Positions 25,366 to 33,804 of a stretch of DNA of 36,391 nt are shown here, piece by piece. A model generated the notes under the pieces. It worked only from the letters and a program-made list of their open reading frames with translations. It did no database searches and was not told the DNA's origin. A program made the position numbers and the translations under genes. Position 1 is the first letter of the stretch, and every line of letters starts with the position of its first letter. Location of the stretch: contig JAIORP010000178.1 of NCBI GenBank assembly GCA_021108075.1, positions 95,811-132,201 on the forward strand. The letters run 5' to 3'. The DNA is from Candidatus Omnitrophota bacterium (GTDB taxonomy: Bacteria > Omnitrophota > Gorgyraeia > Zapsychrales > Zapsychraceae).

Positions 25366-26378
25366 TAGTTGTTTTAAGACCGGATGCGACACAAGCTCAA
25401 GTCGATCATATTTTAGAAAAAGCCAGCCAATTGGGGTTGAAACCGCACATCTCCCGTGGTGTTCAGAAAACGATCATTGGGTTTATTGGCCCGGAAGATG
25501 TTCTGCGCGTAACACCGCTTGATATCTTTCCCGGAGTGGAACAAGTTATTCCTGTTTTATCCCCTTATAAACTGGTCTCACGTGAGTTTAAGTCGGAGAA
25601 TTCCATCATTAATCTTTCCGGTGATATTCAATTAGGTGCTCAACGTATCATTGTCATGGCGGGTCCGTGTTCCATTGAAAGTTATGACCGCCTAAGATCC
25701 ATCGCCCAACAAGTGAAGTCTGCCGGCGCAACCGTTTTACGGGGAGGCGCCTTTAAGCCGCGGACCTCTCCGTATGATTTTCAAGGGCTGGGTGAAGAGG
25801 GATTAAAGTATATGAAAGCGATAGGAGAAGAATTTGGTTTATTGACAATAACGGAGGTTATGGACCCGCGTGATGTCGAGCTTGTATCCAGATATGTCGA
25901 TATCCTGCAAATCGGGGCACGCAACATGCAGAATTATACCCTTTTGAATGAAGTCGGACAATCTTCCAAAGTGGTGATGTTAAAACGCGGCTTAAGTGCC
26001 ACGATAAAAGAGTGGTTAATGTCAGCGGAATATATTTTATCTAACGGTAACTTTAACGTCATGCTTTGTGAAAGAGGTATCCGCACATATGAGACCGCAA
26101 CAAGGAATACCTTGGATATTAATGCGGTTGGTGTTGTAAAAGAAAAATCACATTTACCAGTCATTGTGGATCCGAGTCATTCAACCGGTCGTTGGGGACT
26201 TGTCCGTCCGGCAGCCAGGGCATCGGTTGCAGCTGGTTGTGATGGTTTGATCGTTGAGGTGCATGATGCTCCAGAAGAAGCTTATTCAGACGGATCGCAG
26301 TCATTGTTACCTGAAAATTTTGAAGGTCTAATGGCCGAAGTGAGAACAATAGCCACGGCAATAGGCCGTGAGGTTTAA
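25362..26378 (+). CDS. aroF: 3-deoxy-7-phosphoheptulonate (DAHP) synthase, ferredoxin-like-domain type
   Basis: It catalyses the first shikimate-pathway step, condensing phosphoenolpyruvate and erythrose 4-phosphate. The GTG start overlaps the hisC stop. The 338-residue protein has an N-terminal ferredoxin-like regulatory domain (1-70, [18 protein letters not shown]), as in the Thermotoga-type enzyme where it mediates tyrosine inhibition. A TIM barrel follows with [36 protein letters not shown] and [10 protein letters not shown]. Downstream tyrA is 34 bp away. Its place amid pheA, hisC and tyrA makes the group a Phe/Tyr supply unit whose entry point can be feedback controlled. Confidence 0.95.
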   Translation: MIVVLRPDATQAQVDHILEKASQLGLKPHISRGVQKTIIGFIGPEDVLRVTPLDIFPGVEQVIPVLSPYKLVSREFKSENSIINLSGDIQLGAQRIIVMAGPCSIESYDRLRSIAQQVKSAGATVLRGGAFKPRTSPYDFQGLGEEGLKYMKAIGEEFGLLTITEVMDPRDVELVSRYVDILQIGARNMQNYTLLNEVGQSSKVVMLKRGLSATIKEWLMSAEYILSNGNFNVMLCERGIRTYETATRNTLDINAVGVVKEKSHLPVIVDPSHSTGRWGLVRPAARASVAAGCDGLIVEVHDAPEEAYSDGSQSLLPENFEGLMAEVRTIATAIGREV

Positions 26379-26412
26379 ATATAATATGAATTTTAGATTG
26401 AGGAAGATATAG

Positions 26413-27264
26413 ATGATATTACGTACGAAACTTTTTAAAAGAGTTACTATCGTCGGTGTTGGACTGATGGGCGGTTCTCTTGGTTTAGCGATTAAAAAAA
26501 ATAAGATAGCAAGAGAAGTTGTCGGATACTCTCATCGGCAAGCATCTCTTGTTCAAGCGTTAAAGAATAAAGCTGTTGATATTGGTTATACGGATATCGC
26601 GAAGGCCGTGAGGTCATCCGACTTAGTTGTCTTAGCGACACCCGTCGATGCCATCATTCAAATGTTTAATACCATCAATCCATTGATAAAAAGAAACTGT
26701 ATTATTACTGACGTGGGCAGTGCTAAAACAGAGATCGTTGATATGGCTAACAGGTATTTATCTAATCCGAATATGTTTGTCGGATCTCATCCTTTAGTCG
26801 GGTCGGAGAAGAAAGGTGTTATGTTTGCGTCAGCAGATCTCTATGAAAAAGCTTTATGCCTCATGACGCCAACCAACAAGACAAGTCAAATGGCCAAGGA
26901 AAAAGTGAAACAGCTATGGATGAAGGTGGGGGCCAATGTGAAGTTTATCTCTCCGGATGAACACGATAATACTTTAGCCTATATTAGTCATTTGCCACAC
27001 TTATTAGCGTTTGGATTGATGGAGTCAATACCGGAAGCTTTCTTGAAATATTCTTCACAGGGATTAAAGGATACGAGCCGTATTGCCGCTTCAAATCCTC
27101 AAATGTGGAGTGATATTTGTATGGCAAATTCCAAGAACGTTATTCATGCCCTGGATGGGTTTGTGAAGTGTCTGTCTCAATACCGTAACGCGATTATCAA
27201 ACAAGACCAAAAGAGTTTGATTGATTCTTTTACAACCGCGAAAAATAAGAGAGATCAAATTTAG
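26413..27264 (+). CDS. tyrA: Prephenate dehydrogenase
   Basis: It oxidises prephenate to 4-hydroxyphenylpyruvate with NAD(P)+, the tyrosine branch. The 283-residue protein starts with a Rossmann motif (VGVGLMGGSLGLAIKKN). It also has ATPVDAI, ITDVGSAK, the substrate loop GSHPLVGSEKKGV and AYISHLPHLLAFGLM, all family landmarks. No fused chorismate mutase or ACT domain is present. The start ATG follows a GAGGAAG purine run. It lies 82 bp ahead of cmk; in many bacteria aroA sits between tyrA and cmk, but here it is absent. Confidence 0.95.
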   Translation: MILRTKLFKRVTIVGVGLMGGSLGLAIKKNKIAREVVGYSHRQASLVQALKNKAVDIGYTDIAKAVRSSDLVVLATPVDAIIQMFNTINPLIKRNCIITDVGSAKTEIVDMANRYLSNPNMFVGSHPLVGSEKKGVMFASADLYEKALCLMTPTNKTSQMAKEKVKQLWMKVGANVKFISPDEHDNTLAYISHLPHLLAFGLMESIPEAFLKYSSQGLKDTSRIAASNPQMWSDICMANSKNVIHALDGFVKCLSQYRNAIIKQDQKSLIDSFTTAKNKRDQI

Positions 27265-27346
27265 TTTTATTTTTTTTTGAATAAAGTGCTATGAATGGTT
27301 AGGACTGTTATTTTACGGGCTGGATGGCCTAAGTGAGGAGATAGAA

Positions 27347-28012
27347 ATGGCAAACAATATGGTCATTGCAATTGACGGGCCAGCCGGGGCTGGAAAAAGT
27401 ACGATTGCCAAACGCCTAGCGAAGTTATTGAATATTTCTTATCTTGATACGGGCGCCATGTACAGGGCCCTAACACTAAAAGCATTACGGGCACAGGTTG
27501 ATCTTGAGAATGAATCCCAACTCGTTTCCTTGGCGCAACAGACATCCATCAACTTAATGCCTTCAGAAAATGGTTTGAAAATTATCATGGATCAGGAAGA
27601 TGTGAGTGAACAGATTCGGACGACGGATGTCACAAATAACACATTTTATATCGCCCGTGCTCCGAAGGTCCGTGAGATTATGGTCCAATGGCAAAGGGAG
27701 ATCGGATCCTCTCAGAATGTCGTCGCGGAGGGGCGGGACATCGGTACGGTTGTCTTTCCGCGTGCGTCTAAAAAATTTTATTTAGATGCGGATTTAGAGG
27801 AAAGGTCCCATCGACGGTATAAAGAATTTGATGAAAAAGGGCAAACGGTTGATAAAGATCAAGTCACGATTGATTTAAAAGATCGTGATCATAAGGATTT
27901 TAGCCGGACAGTCGGTCCATTAAAAAAAGCTGGAGACGCGATTTTCATTGATTCAACGAACCTCTCCGTGGAAGAAGTCGTTGAGGCAATGATCAAGCAT
28001 ATAAAGGATTAG
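27347..28012 (+). CDS. cmk: Cytidylate kinase
   Basis: It phosphorylates CMP and dCMP to the diphosphates using ATP. The 221-residue length is typical. Landmarks are the P-loop IDGPAGAGKSTIAKRLA, LDTGAMYRALTLKAL, VAEGRDIGTVVFP and the lid segment DLEERSHRRYKEF, with RDHKDFSRTVGPLKKA near the C-terminus. The start ATG follows GAGGAG. It lies 15 bp before lepA, so the two are co-transcribed. Confidence 0.96.
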   Translation: MANNMVIAIDGPAGAGKSTIAKRLAKLLNISYLDTGAMYRALTLKALRAQVDLENESQLVSLAQQTSINLMPSENGLKIIMDQEDVSEQIRTTDVTNNTFYIARAPKVREIMVQWQREIGSSQNVVAEGRDIGTVVFPRASKKFYLDADLEERSHRRYKEFDEKGQTVDKDQVTIDLKDRDHKDFSRTVGPLKKAGDAIFIDSTNLSVEEVVEAMIKHIKD

Positions 28013-28027
28013 GCCGCAGGTATAGAC

Positions 28028-29818
28028 ATGAATCAGAAACTCATTAGGAATTTTTCCATTATCGCCCATATCGACCATGGTAAATCAACATTGGCTGATC
28101 GTCTTTTGCTTCATGTTGGCGCGATTGATGAACGTAAATTTAAGAATCAGTTATTGGATGATATGGACCTGGAGCGGGAGCGGGGGATAACCATTAAAGC
28201 GTCTGCTGTCCGTCTAAATTATAAGGCTGATGACGGTCAGGAATATGTCTTCAATCTTATCGATACTCCGGGGCATGTCGATTTCTGTTATGAAGTTGAG
28301 AAGTCATTACGCGCCTGCGAAGGCGCCTTGCTTGTCATTGATGCCACTCAAGGCGTAGAGTCGCAAACAGTGGCGAATTTTTATCTGGCGATTGACAATA
28401 GTCTGGAAATTCTTCCGGTCATTAATAAAATTGATATTTCGAGTGCTGACCTGGATCATGCGAAGCTGCAGTTTATGGAAATTTTTAATTTTGATGACCG
28501 TGATATTCAGTCTGTGTCTGCCAAAGAAGGCCTAGGGATCAAAGAATTGTTCGAAAAAGTTGTGGCGTTCATTCCTCCCCCGGAAGGAGATGAATCCGCC
28601 CCTTTGTCCGCGCTTATTTTTGACATGAAATACGACATCTATAAAGGCATTATTATTTATGTCCGCATTATGAACGGGCATATCCATGAAGACATGAAAA
28701 TTAAAATGATCCATATGGATAAAGAATATACCATCGATGAAGTGGGTATTTTTAAACCTGAGGCGACCCGGGTGAAGGGACTTCATTGCGGCGAAGTTGG
28801 ATATATCACCTGTAATGTCCATGAAACACGGGAGGTTCGGGTTGGTGACACGATCACCGGGACGGACAATCCGACAGCTGCGCCCCTGGCCGGGTATCGA
28901 CACCTCAATCCTTTGGTTTTTTGCGGGGTTTACCCTGTCAACAGTAAGGACTATCTGTCCTTAAGAGAAGCTATTCATAAATTGCGCCTGAATGATCCAA
29001 GCCTGGTTTTTGAACCCGAAACATCACAATCCTTTGGTCATGGCTTTCGCTGTGGTTTTCTCGGTTTATTGCACATGGAAATTGTTCAGGAACGGCTGCA
29101 GCGCGAATACAATTTGAATCTGATTTTAACCACGCCGAATGTGCAATATATGGTCTATAAAAAAGATCAGGAACTTATGCATTTGGAATGTCCGACCGAA
29201 TTGCCGGATCAGTCAGTAATCAATAAGATTGAGGAGCCTTTTTTAACGGTGACAATATTAACGCCTGTGGAACATATGGACGGCGTGATCGAACTGTCGA
29301 AAAGGAAAAGAGGGGTTTTTGTCAGCAGTGAATATGTTTCGGATCGGATGAGAATCATCTTTGACATTCCATTGTCAGAAGTCATTGTGGATTTTAATGA
29401 CCTCATAAAATCTATCACAAGGGGTTATGGCTCCATCGATTATAAATTTAAAGGATATGTTGAGGCCAGAATTTCAAGATTGGATATATTGATTAACAAT
29501 AAGGTGTGTGACGCCTTTTCTTGTTTGGTCCACAAAGAACATGCTTATGAAAAAGGTCAAGCTTTGGTTACAAAGTTAAAAGACCTGATCCCGACTCAAT
29601 TATTTGAGGTTAGGATCCAGGCTGTATGTGACGGCCGGATTATATCAAGCGCTAAAGTAAAAGCCACCGGAAAGAATGTCACGGCCAAGTGTTACGGCGG
29701 CGATATCACCAGAAAGAGAAAGCTTTGGGAGAAACAAAAAGAGGGGAAGAAAAAACTCAAACAAATTGGAAATGTCGAGATACCGCAGGAAGCATTTCTG
29801 GCTGCTTTAAAATTATAA
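28028..29818 (+). CDS. lepA: Elongation factor 4 (LepA), back-translocating GTPase
   Basis: A ribosome-associated GTPase that can reverse translocation and influences 30S biogenesis. The 596-residue protein has the full EF-4 layout. The G-domain has AHIDHGKSTLADRLL, RGITIKA, DTPGHVDFCYEVEKSL and NKIDISSAD. Beta-barrel domain II follows, then the GHGFRCGFLGLLHMEIVQERL block. The LepA-specific C-terminal domain has VKATGKNVTAKCYGGDITRKRKL. The gene is followed after 16 bp by lepB, the classical lepA-lepB pair. Confidence 0.97.
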   Translation: MNQKLIRNFSIIAHIDHGKSTLADRLLLHVGAIDERKFKNQLLDDMDLERERGITIKASAVRLNYKADDGQEYVFNLIDTPGHVDFCYEVEKSLRACEGALLVIDATQGVESQTVANFYLAIDNSLEILPVINKIDISSADLDHAKLQFMEIFNFDDRDIQSVSAKEGLGIKELFEKVVAFIPPPEGDESAPLSALIFDMKYDIYKGIIIYVRIMNGHIHEDMKIKMIHMDKEYTIDEVGIFKPEATRVKGLHCGEVGYITCNVHETREVRVGDTITGTDNPTAAPLAGYRHLNPLVFCGVYPVNSKDYLSLREAIHKLRLNDPSLVFEPETSQSFGHGFRCGFLGLLHMEIVQERLQREYNLNLILTTPNVQYMVYKKDQELMHLECPTELPDQSVINKIEEPFLTVTILTPVEHMDGVIELSKRKRGVFVSSEYVSDRMRIIFDIPLSEVIVDFNDLIKSITRGYGSIDYKFKGYVEARISRLDILINNKVCDAFSCLVHKEHAYEKGQALVTKLKDLIPTQLFEVRIQAVCDGRIISSAKVKATGKNVTAKCYGGDITRKRKLWEKQKEGKKKLKQIGNVEIPQEAFLAALKL

Positions 29819-29834
29819 CAAGGATAGAGAATTC

Positions 29835-30455
29835 ATGGACAAAGTAAAAGCCAAAGAAAAGGTCAAGAAGTCAGTCAAGAAGGAGGAGAGTGATAGTCAC
29901 CAGATACGGGAATGGATTGAGTCCTTCATCATTGCTTTTATTTTAGCGATGATTATTCGAACATTTGTTATCCAGCCGTTTAAAATTCCCAGTGGCTCCA
30001 TGATCCCGACTTTGATTGAGAAGGACCGTTTGATGGTCAATAAACTCCGTTATGGTCCGAAGATCCCATTTACAAACAAACGTTTGCCCGGTTTTGGCCG
30101 AATCCAGAGGGGTGATGTGATTGTTTTTGTCTATCCCGTGGATAACAGGCGCGATTTTATCAAACGGCTCATAGCCTTTGGCGGAGATACGATTGAAATA
30201 AAGAATGGAGACGTTTTTATCAATGACCATATGATTGTTGATCCTGTGATCAAGAATATTTACTATTATAACAATGGTCAGCACGGCCTGGAGGATCAGA
30301 GAGTTATCGTTCCAGAGGGTAATGTTTTTGTTTTGGGGGATAATAGCGCGCAAAGCTCTGATAGCCGGTTTTGGGGATTTGTTCCGGTTGATAATATTGT
30401 CGGAAGGGCGGAGTTTATCTACTGGCCATTGAAACGTGTTCGATGGATTAAATAA
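29835..30455 (+). CDS. lepB: Signal peptidase I
   Basis: A membrane-anchored peptidase that removes signal peptides from exported proteins, several of which are encoded in this window. It has 206 residues: a Lys-rich cytoplasmic N-terminus (1-25), one transmembrane helix (about 30-46, FIIAFILAMIIRTFVI) and the catalytic domain. The Ser nucleophile is Ser55 in IPSGSMIPTL, and the general-base Lys110 is in RDFIKRLIAFGGD. The C-terminal box GDNSAQSSDSRFWG is intact. It is part of the cmk-lepA-lepB-plsY run. Confidence 0.96.
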   Translation: MDKVKAKEKVKKSVKKEESDSHQIREWIESFIIAFILAMIIRTFVIQPFKIPSGSMIPTLIEKDRLMVNKLRYGPKIPFTNKRLPGFGRIQRGDVIVFVYPVDNRRDFIKRLIAFGGDTIEIKNGDVFINDHMIVDPVIKNIYYYNNGQHGLEDQRVIVPEGNVFVLGDNSAQSSDSRFWGFVPVDNIVGRAEFIYWPLKRVRWIK

Positions 30456-30517
30456 TGTTCAGCAGCTCTGTTTATCCTGTTGTCTAATATATTAACCATT
30501 CAGTGAGGGCGAAAAGC

Positions 30518-31144
30518 ATGCAGCTCCTATTCGGCCTGGTGTTGACTTATTTAATCGGATCGATACCCACTGCGTATATTTTCGGTAAATTTTACAAAGG
30601 AATTGATATACGCGAGCATGGTTCAGGAAATGTCGGGGCAACGAATGTTTTTCGTGTCCTGGGGAAGACGCCCGGAATCATGGTGTTATTATTGGACATC
30701 TTAAAAGGATTGATTCCTGTCGTTTTTTTGGCTGACATGTTAGGTCAGACATCCATCCTCTATCGCATTTTTTTTGGAATTGTTGCTGTTTGTGGCCACA
30801 ATTGGACTGTTTTTTTGCAATTTAAAGGAGGCAAGGGAATTGCAACCAGCTTAGGGGTTTTGATCGGCCTAACGCTACGGATTCCTTCTATTCGAATTGT
30901 TTTATTGTTTGTCGTTTTGATTTGGTTATGCTGTTTTTTACTGACGGGTTATGTTTCACTGGCATCGGTCTTAGCGGCAACATTATTACCGATTATTATG
31001 GTTGTTACTGATCAACCTTTTGAACTCAAGTGTTTGGGGTTTGTTTTTTGTGTCTTCATCATCTTACGGCATAGGGTTAATGTCAAGCGTTTGTTAGCCG
31101 GGCAGGAATCCCGGGTGAAATTATTTTCATCAAAGAATAAATAG
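30518..31144 (+). CDS. plsY: Glycerol-3-phosphate acyltransferase PlsY
   Basis: It transfers the acyl group from acyl-phosphate to glycerol 3-phosphate, starting membrane phospholipid synthesis. The 208-residue integral membrane protein has the family motifs LIGSIPTAYIFGK, the phosphate-loop HGSGNVGATNVFRVLGK, and GHNWTVFLQFKGGKGIATSLG. About five membrane helices are visible. The ATG at 30518 follows GAGG nine nt upstream and is preferred to the in-frame GTG at 30503. It is the last gene of the biosynthetic run before the accessory region. Confidence 0.95.
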   Translation: MQLLFGLVLTYLIGSIPTAYIFGKFYKGIDIREHGSGNVGATNVFRVLGKTPGIMVLLLDILKGLIPVVFLADMLGQTSILYRIFFGIVAVCGHNWTVFLQFKGGKGIATSLGVLIGLTLRIPSIRIVLLFVVLIWLCCFLLTGYVSLASVLAATLLPIIMVVTDQPFELKCLGFVFCVFIILRHRVNVKRLLAGQESRVKLFSSKNK

Positions 31145-31400
31145 ATTCTTGCGTATTTTCCCGCTTTTTTTATATCTCACTTTTTATCTTCGTTCTCACC
31201 GTTGTTTTTTTTCCTGAAGCCTTTATAAGTCTATTGATATCAATTGTTTATTATCGGTTACTCGATTATCATCCCTGATAAGAAAACGGTTTCTGTGGGG
31301 ACTGTCAAACGGGTTGTATCGACGATCCCGAATGGTATACTTCCATTAAATGTACTATGTTCTATCAGCATATATAAATGTATAAAATGTGAACAGACAT
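31145..31400. other. Intergenic space after plsY
   Basis: An AT-rich, non-coding stretch with a perfect 12-bp palindrome ATTGATATCAAT (31233-31244) and the promoter at 31314. A short GCG...CGC stem followed by seven Ts near 31150-31172 may be a weak terminator of the plsY operon. Confidence 0.4.
31314..31341 (+). promoter_or_regulatory. Promoter of the 31401-31816 transcript
   Basis: TTGTAT (31314-31319), 16-bp spacer, TATACT (31336-31341). Together with the strong terminator at 31784 it brackets a transcript of roughly 470 nt. Confidence 0.5.
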
Positions 31401-31754
31401 ATGAAGACTATTCAATTTAAAAGATTGATTAACCAGAATAAAAGAACAAAATTATTGTCTGTTACGCAGTGTAAAGAAGATGCGTCTTGTATTACAAGGA
31501 TGAGAAAGAATTTTTTTTACAATGTCGTTATTCATGATGACACCAAATTGCATGCGAGTAAGCCGCAGATATACATCAAGAAAACATATGACACGAAGAC
31601 CCGCTCCGAAACGTTTTCTTTTCGGGTTAAAGGCTTTTTTTATATGAAACATAAACGTTATGTCTTAAGAGTGCATTTCCGTCATTTCCTGAATATTCAT
31701 ATTCAATGGAAAACAAAGATCTTCTCCCCCAGCAAGTCAGAAATTCTGACTTAG
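31401..31754 (+). CDS. Small, very basic hypothetical protein
   Basis: An open frame of 117 residues from ATG 31401 (a GTG at 31389 would add four). I do not recognise it. It is rich in Lys, Arg and His, has no signal peptide or membrane helix and no obvious domain. No ribosome-binding site is evident at either start. The last codons run into a hairpin (AAGTCAG/CTGACTT at 31735-31753). The flanking promoter and terminator show that something is transcribed here. Whether the product is this protein or a structured RNA cannot be decided from sequence alone. Confidence 0.35.
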   Translation: MKTIQFKRLINQNKRTKLLSVTQCKEDASCITRMRKNFFYNVVIHDDTKLHASKPQIYIKKTYDTKTRSETFSFRVKGFFYMKHKRYVLRVHFRHFLNIHIQWKTKIFSPSKSEILT

Positions 31755-31783
31755 TTGCTTGTGGTAAAAAATAGGCAGGCGAA

Positions 31784-31816
31784 AGCAGGAAAGATAATTC
31801 TTTCCTGCTTTTTTTG
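31784..31816 (+). terminator. Strong rho-independent terminator
   Basis: AGCAGGAAAG pairs perfectly with CTTTCCTGCT around a 6-nt loop, followed by seven Ts. Confidence 0.9.
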
Positions 31817-32148
31817 TGCCAAAGCGCGAATAGATGGATTTTATTGATGTTTGGGTAAAATCTTTATTAATTTACTTGCGGTCACCCCCTATTGTTTGTT
31901 AAACTATCCGTCCAAGCATATTTCATCAGATTGAAAGAGAATCGGCTTCTACAGTCCTTTCGTGTTGTGGAGTATGAAATATGCCTTAAGCAGTTGTATC
32001 ATTGTGTTTATTGAGCCCGAAGGGTAGAATGCCATGGGTTTACCCGTGGGGTTTCTACTGGAAATATATATAAACACGAACCGACAATGAAGAAATTATT
32101 GTATCAATTATTTCACTCGTAAGATAACTTTTAATCGACTTGACATTC
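31817..32148. other. Intergenic space with a structured hairpin
   Basis: About 330 bp without a supported gene. It contains the compound hairpin at 32024-32058 and a weak promoter-like pair TTGTAT (32099-32104)/GATAAC (32123-32128, 18-bp spacer) ahead of the lipoprotein gene. Confidence 0.45.
32024..32058 (+). repeat. Compound hairpin, IS200/IS605- or REP-like
   Basis: The outer stem GTAGAA/TTCTAC (32024-32029, 32053-32058) encloses an inner stem CCATGGG/CCCGTGG with a TTTA loop. There is no T-run, so it is not a terminator. A GC-rich stem with a TTTA loop and a GTAG foot recalls subterminal hairpins of IS200/IS605 elements and REP sequences; no transposase gene is adjacent. Confidence 0.5.
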
Positions 32149-32880
32149 ATGAAAATTAAATTCTTGGCCCTAACCTTGATACTGTTTTTCATGGGTTGTG
32201 CACCTTTATTGACATCTCAAACTCCTGATGTCTCATCCACAACTCCGGCCATTGATCCATCCCAAAGCCCTGACGTTACGGAGCAAATCTTTACGCCTGA
32301 CATGGAAGATAAGCCTGCAGCGGGATCAATTGTTCCCGTTGAAACACAGGATTCAGCAACCGAGCAACAAGACCCCGAAGAAATAGAAAAAGGAACCTTT
32401 TTTGCGAAAACAGAATTTTATGGCGTATTGAAAGCGAATTACGTCCAGTTTCTCATCAATGATTTAGGTAATCCAAACAGTAAATTTAACCTGCATATCG
32501 GAGAGAAGCCTTTATCAGTGACGTTCCCCTGGGAAACGAAAGTTGTGCAGCCGGGGTATTTTTTTATTGAACTGCCGCCCGGTCATTATAAAATTACAAA
32601 TTTATCAATCCCTGTCGGAACAACAATGGCCACAGAGGACATTAATATTTATTTTAATGTCGAAGCGCAGAAGACAACATATGGTGGAACGTTGAAAGTC
32701 GTCGGGACAAAAGAACGGATTAAACTCGGCGGTGTTCCTGTCATTAAGCCAGGATTTGAATATGTCGCGGAGGTGCTTAATCAACAAGACGAAGGGTTGC
32801 AAACATATTTAAGTCAATTTCCTGAACGTGAAGATTCGATTAAAGTTGATTTGATGAGAGTTGATCCTATTGCAAAGTAG
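32149..32880 (+). CDS. Lipoprotein of unknown function
   Basis: A 243-residue predicted lipoprotein: signal MKIKFLALTLILFFMGC with the lipobox cysteine at 17, so it is anchored in an envelope membrane. A Ser/Thr/Pro/Gln-rich flexible linker (about 18-80) follows. The C-terminal beta-rich domain (about 85-243) has segments such as YFFIELPPGHYKITNLSI and PVIKPGFEYVAEVL. The pattern resembles small beta-sandwich envelope proteins whose core reads 'what is displayed and how it is calibrated', but I do not recognise a named family. The ATG at 32149 directly begins the signal; a TTG at 32140 is the only longer alternative. No Shine-Dalgarno is obvious. Confidence 0.75.
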   Translation: MKIKFLALTLILFFMGCAPLLTSQTPDVSSTTPAIDPSQSPDVTEQIFTPDMEDKPAAGSIVPVETQDSATEQQDPEEIEKGTFFAKTEFYGVLKANYVQFLINDLGNPNSKFNLHIGEKPLSVTFPWETKVVQPGYFFIELPPGHYKITNLSIPVGTTMATEDINIYFNVEAQKTTYGGTLKVVGTKERIKLGGVPVIKPGFEYVAEVLNQQDEGLQTYLSQFPEREDSIKVDLMRVDPIAK

Positions 32881-33015
32881 GATGTTTGTGGCCCAAAGAT
32901 TTCGAGAACGAAAGAATGTTGTAGCTCTTGCTGAAAAGCGTTTAAACCTGTCTATAAAGTTTACTATAAAGAAGTGAGGCAAATAAGCTCTTTGAGAAAG
33001 AGAGGAGGAAATTTT

Positions 33016-33318
33016 GTGAAAAAAATTGTTATATTATTGTTATTATCCTGGATACTTGCGTATCCAAATATTTTGAATGCTCAAAATGCTGAATTTCTAA
33101 GAACAACGGTAAAAAGTTTTCCGAACGCGACATCTAATCAAACCATTAGACAATCTGCAAAGAATTTGAATCAAGATGAAAATGAAAATATATTAAGAAA
33201 AAGAATAATTATCGATAAAACTCATGACGAAAAGAATAAACAAAACAGGATTTTTACTGTTAACACTTTTCAATCTAAGTTTATTGTTGTGCACAAATTC
33301 GCAAGCATATCAATTTGA
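33016..33318 (+). CDS. Small secreted protein, unknown
   Basis: A GTG start at 33016 with an excellent ribosome-binding site (AGAGGAGG, 7-nt spacing) gives 100 residues. The signal peptide is MKKIVILLLLSWILAYPNILNA, probably cleaved at its end. The mature part is short, polar and Asn/Lys/Arg-rich (NLNQDENENILRKR) and matches nothing I know. The last 95 bp overlap the next gene in another frame. It may be a genuine small secreted protein or the 5' remnant of a disrupted gene. Confidence 0.5.
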   Translation: MKKIVILLLLSWILAYPNILNAQNAEFLRTTVKSFPNATSNQTIRQSAKNLNQDENENILRKRIIIDKTHDEKNKQNRIFTVNTFQSKFIVVHKFASISI

Positions 33319-33787
33319 TGGTGAAATGCATTATTTCGATGCGATATTTCTAGTAGGAATGATGACTATTTATGGATCTGTAATTTGTTTAATATTTTGG
33401 GGAATTGTAAAGATCATATCAATTTTAGTTAAAAGCGCAGTTAACTTAAGAAGTAAATATGTTGATGTTTTATTATTTTTTGTTGGGTTGTTCATTGTGT
33501 GGATTTTTTCAAAAATGTTTTTCTTTGCGGAGCTTTATTTGTCTATGGCAATATATATATGTTTCCCCTTACTGGGTGTAAGTTATTTATTGTATATGGC
33601 AATAAAAAAGAAGGTTATAAAAGATAGTTTAGAATTCAAACCAAGCAATTTCTTTAGAAATATTTCAGTTTGTTTCGGTCAAATATTTCTCTATACTCTA
33701 TTAACTACTCTTGTCTATATCGCTTCTTTCTCTGCATTTTTTTACGTAACTAAGTCTTTGGGTTATCACTCGTTGACAAAAATGTAA
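33224..33787 (+). CDS. Putative membrane protein, unknown
   Basis: A 187-residue protein that I do not recognise. The N-terminal hydrophobic segment (FLLLTLFNLSLLLCTNSQA) looks like a signal peptide or anchor. Three to four further membrane helices follow (around residues 40-65, 80-105, 105-125 and 150-178). The linker KKKVIKDSLEFKPSNFFRN would be cytoplasmic. The ATG at 33224 has no clear ribosome site and lies inside the preceding small gene, so translation may be coupled to it. The stretch is visibly more AT-rich than the housekeeping genes to its left. Confidence 0.6.
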   Translation: MTKRINKTGFLLLTLFNLSLLLCTNSQAYQFDGEMHYFDAIFLVGMMTIYGSVICLIFWGIVKIISILVKSAVNLRSKYVDVLLFFVGLFIVWIFSKMFFFAELYLSMAIYICFPLLGVSYLLYMAIKKKVIKDSLEFKPSNFFRNISVCFGQIFLYTLLTTLVYIASFSAFFYVTKSLGYHSLTKM

Positions 33788-33804
33788 ATAAAGGAGCATT
33801 TTTG

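Noticed and set aside
31820..32148. tmRNA, 6S RNA or SRP RNA in the gap before the lipoprotein
   Set aside because: None of the conserved sequence blocks of these RNAs was found; only the compound hairpin stands out.
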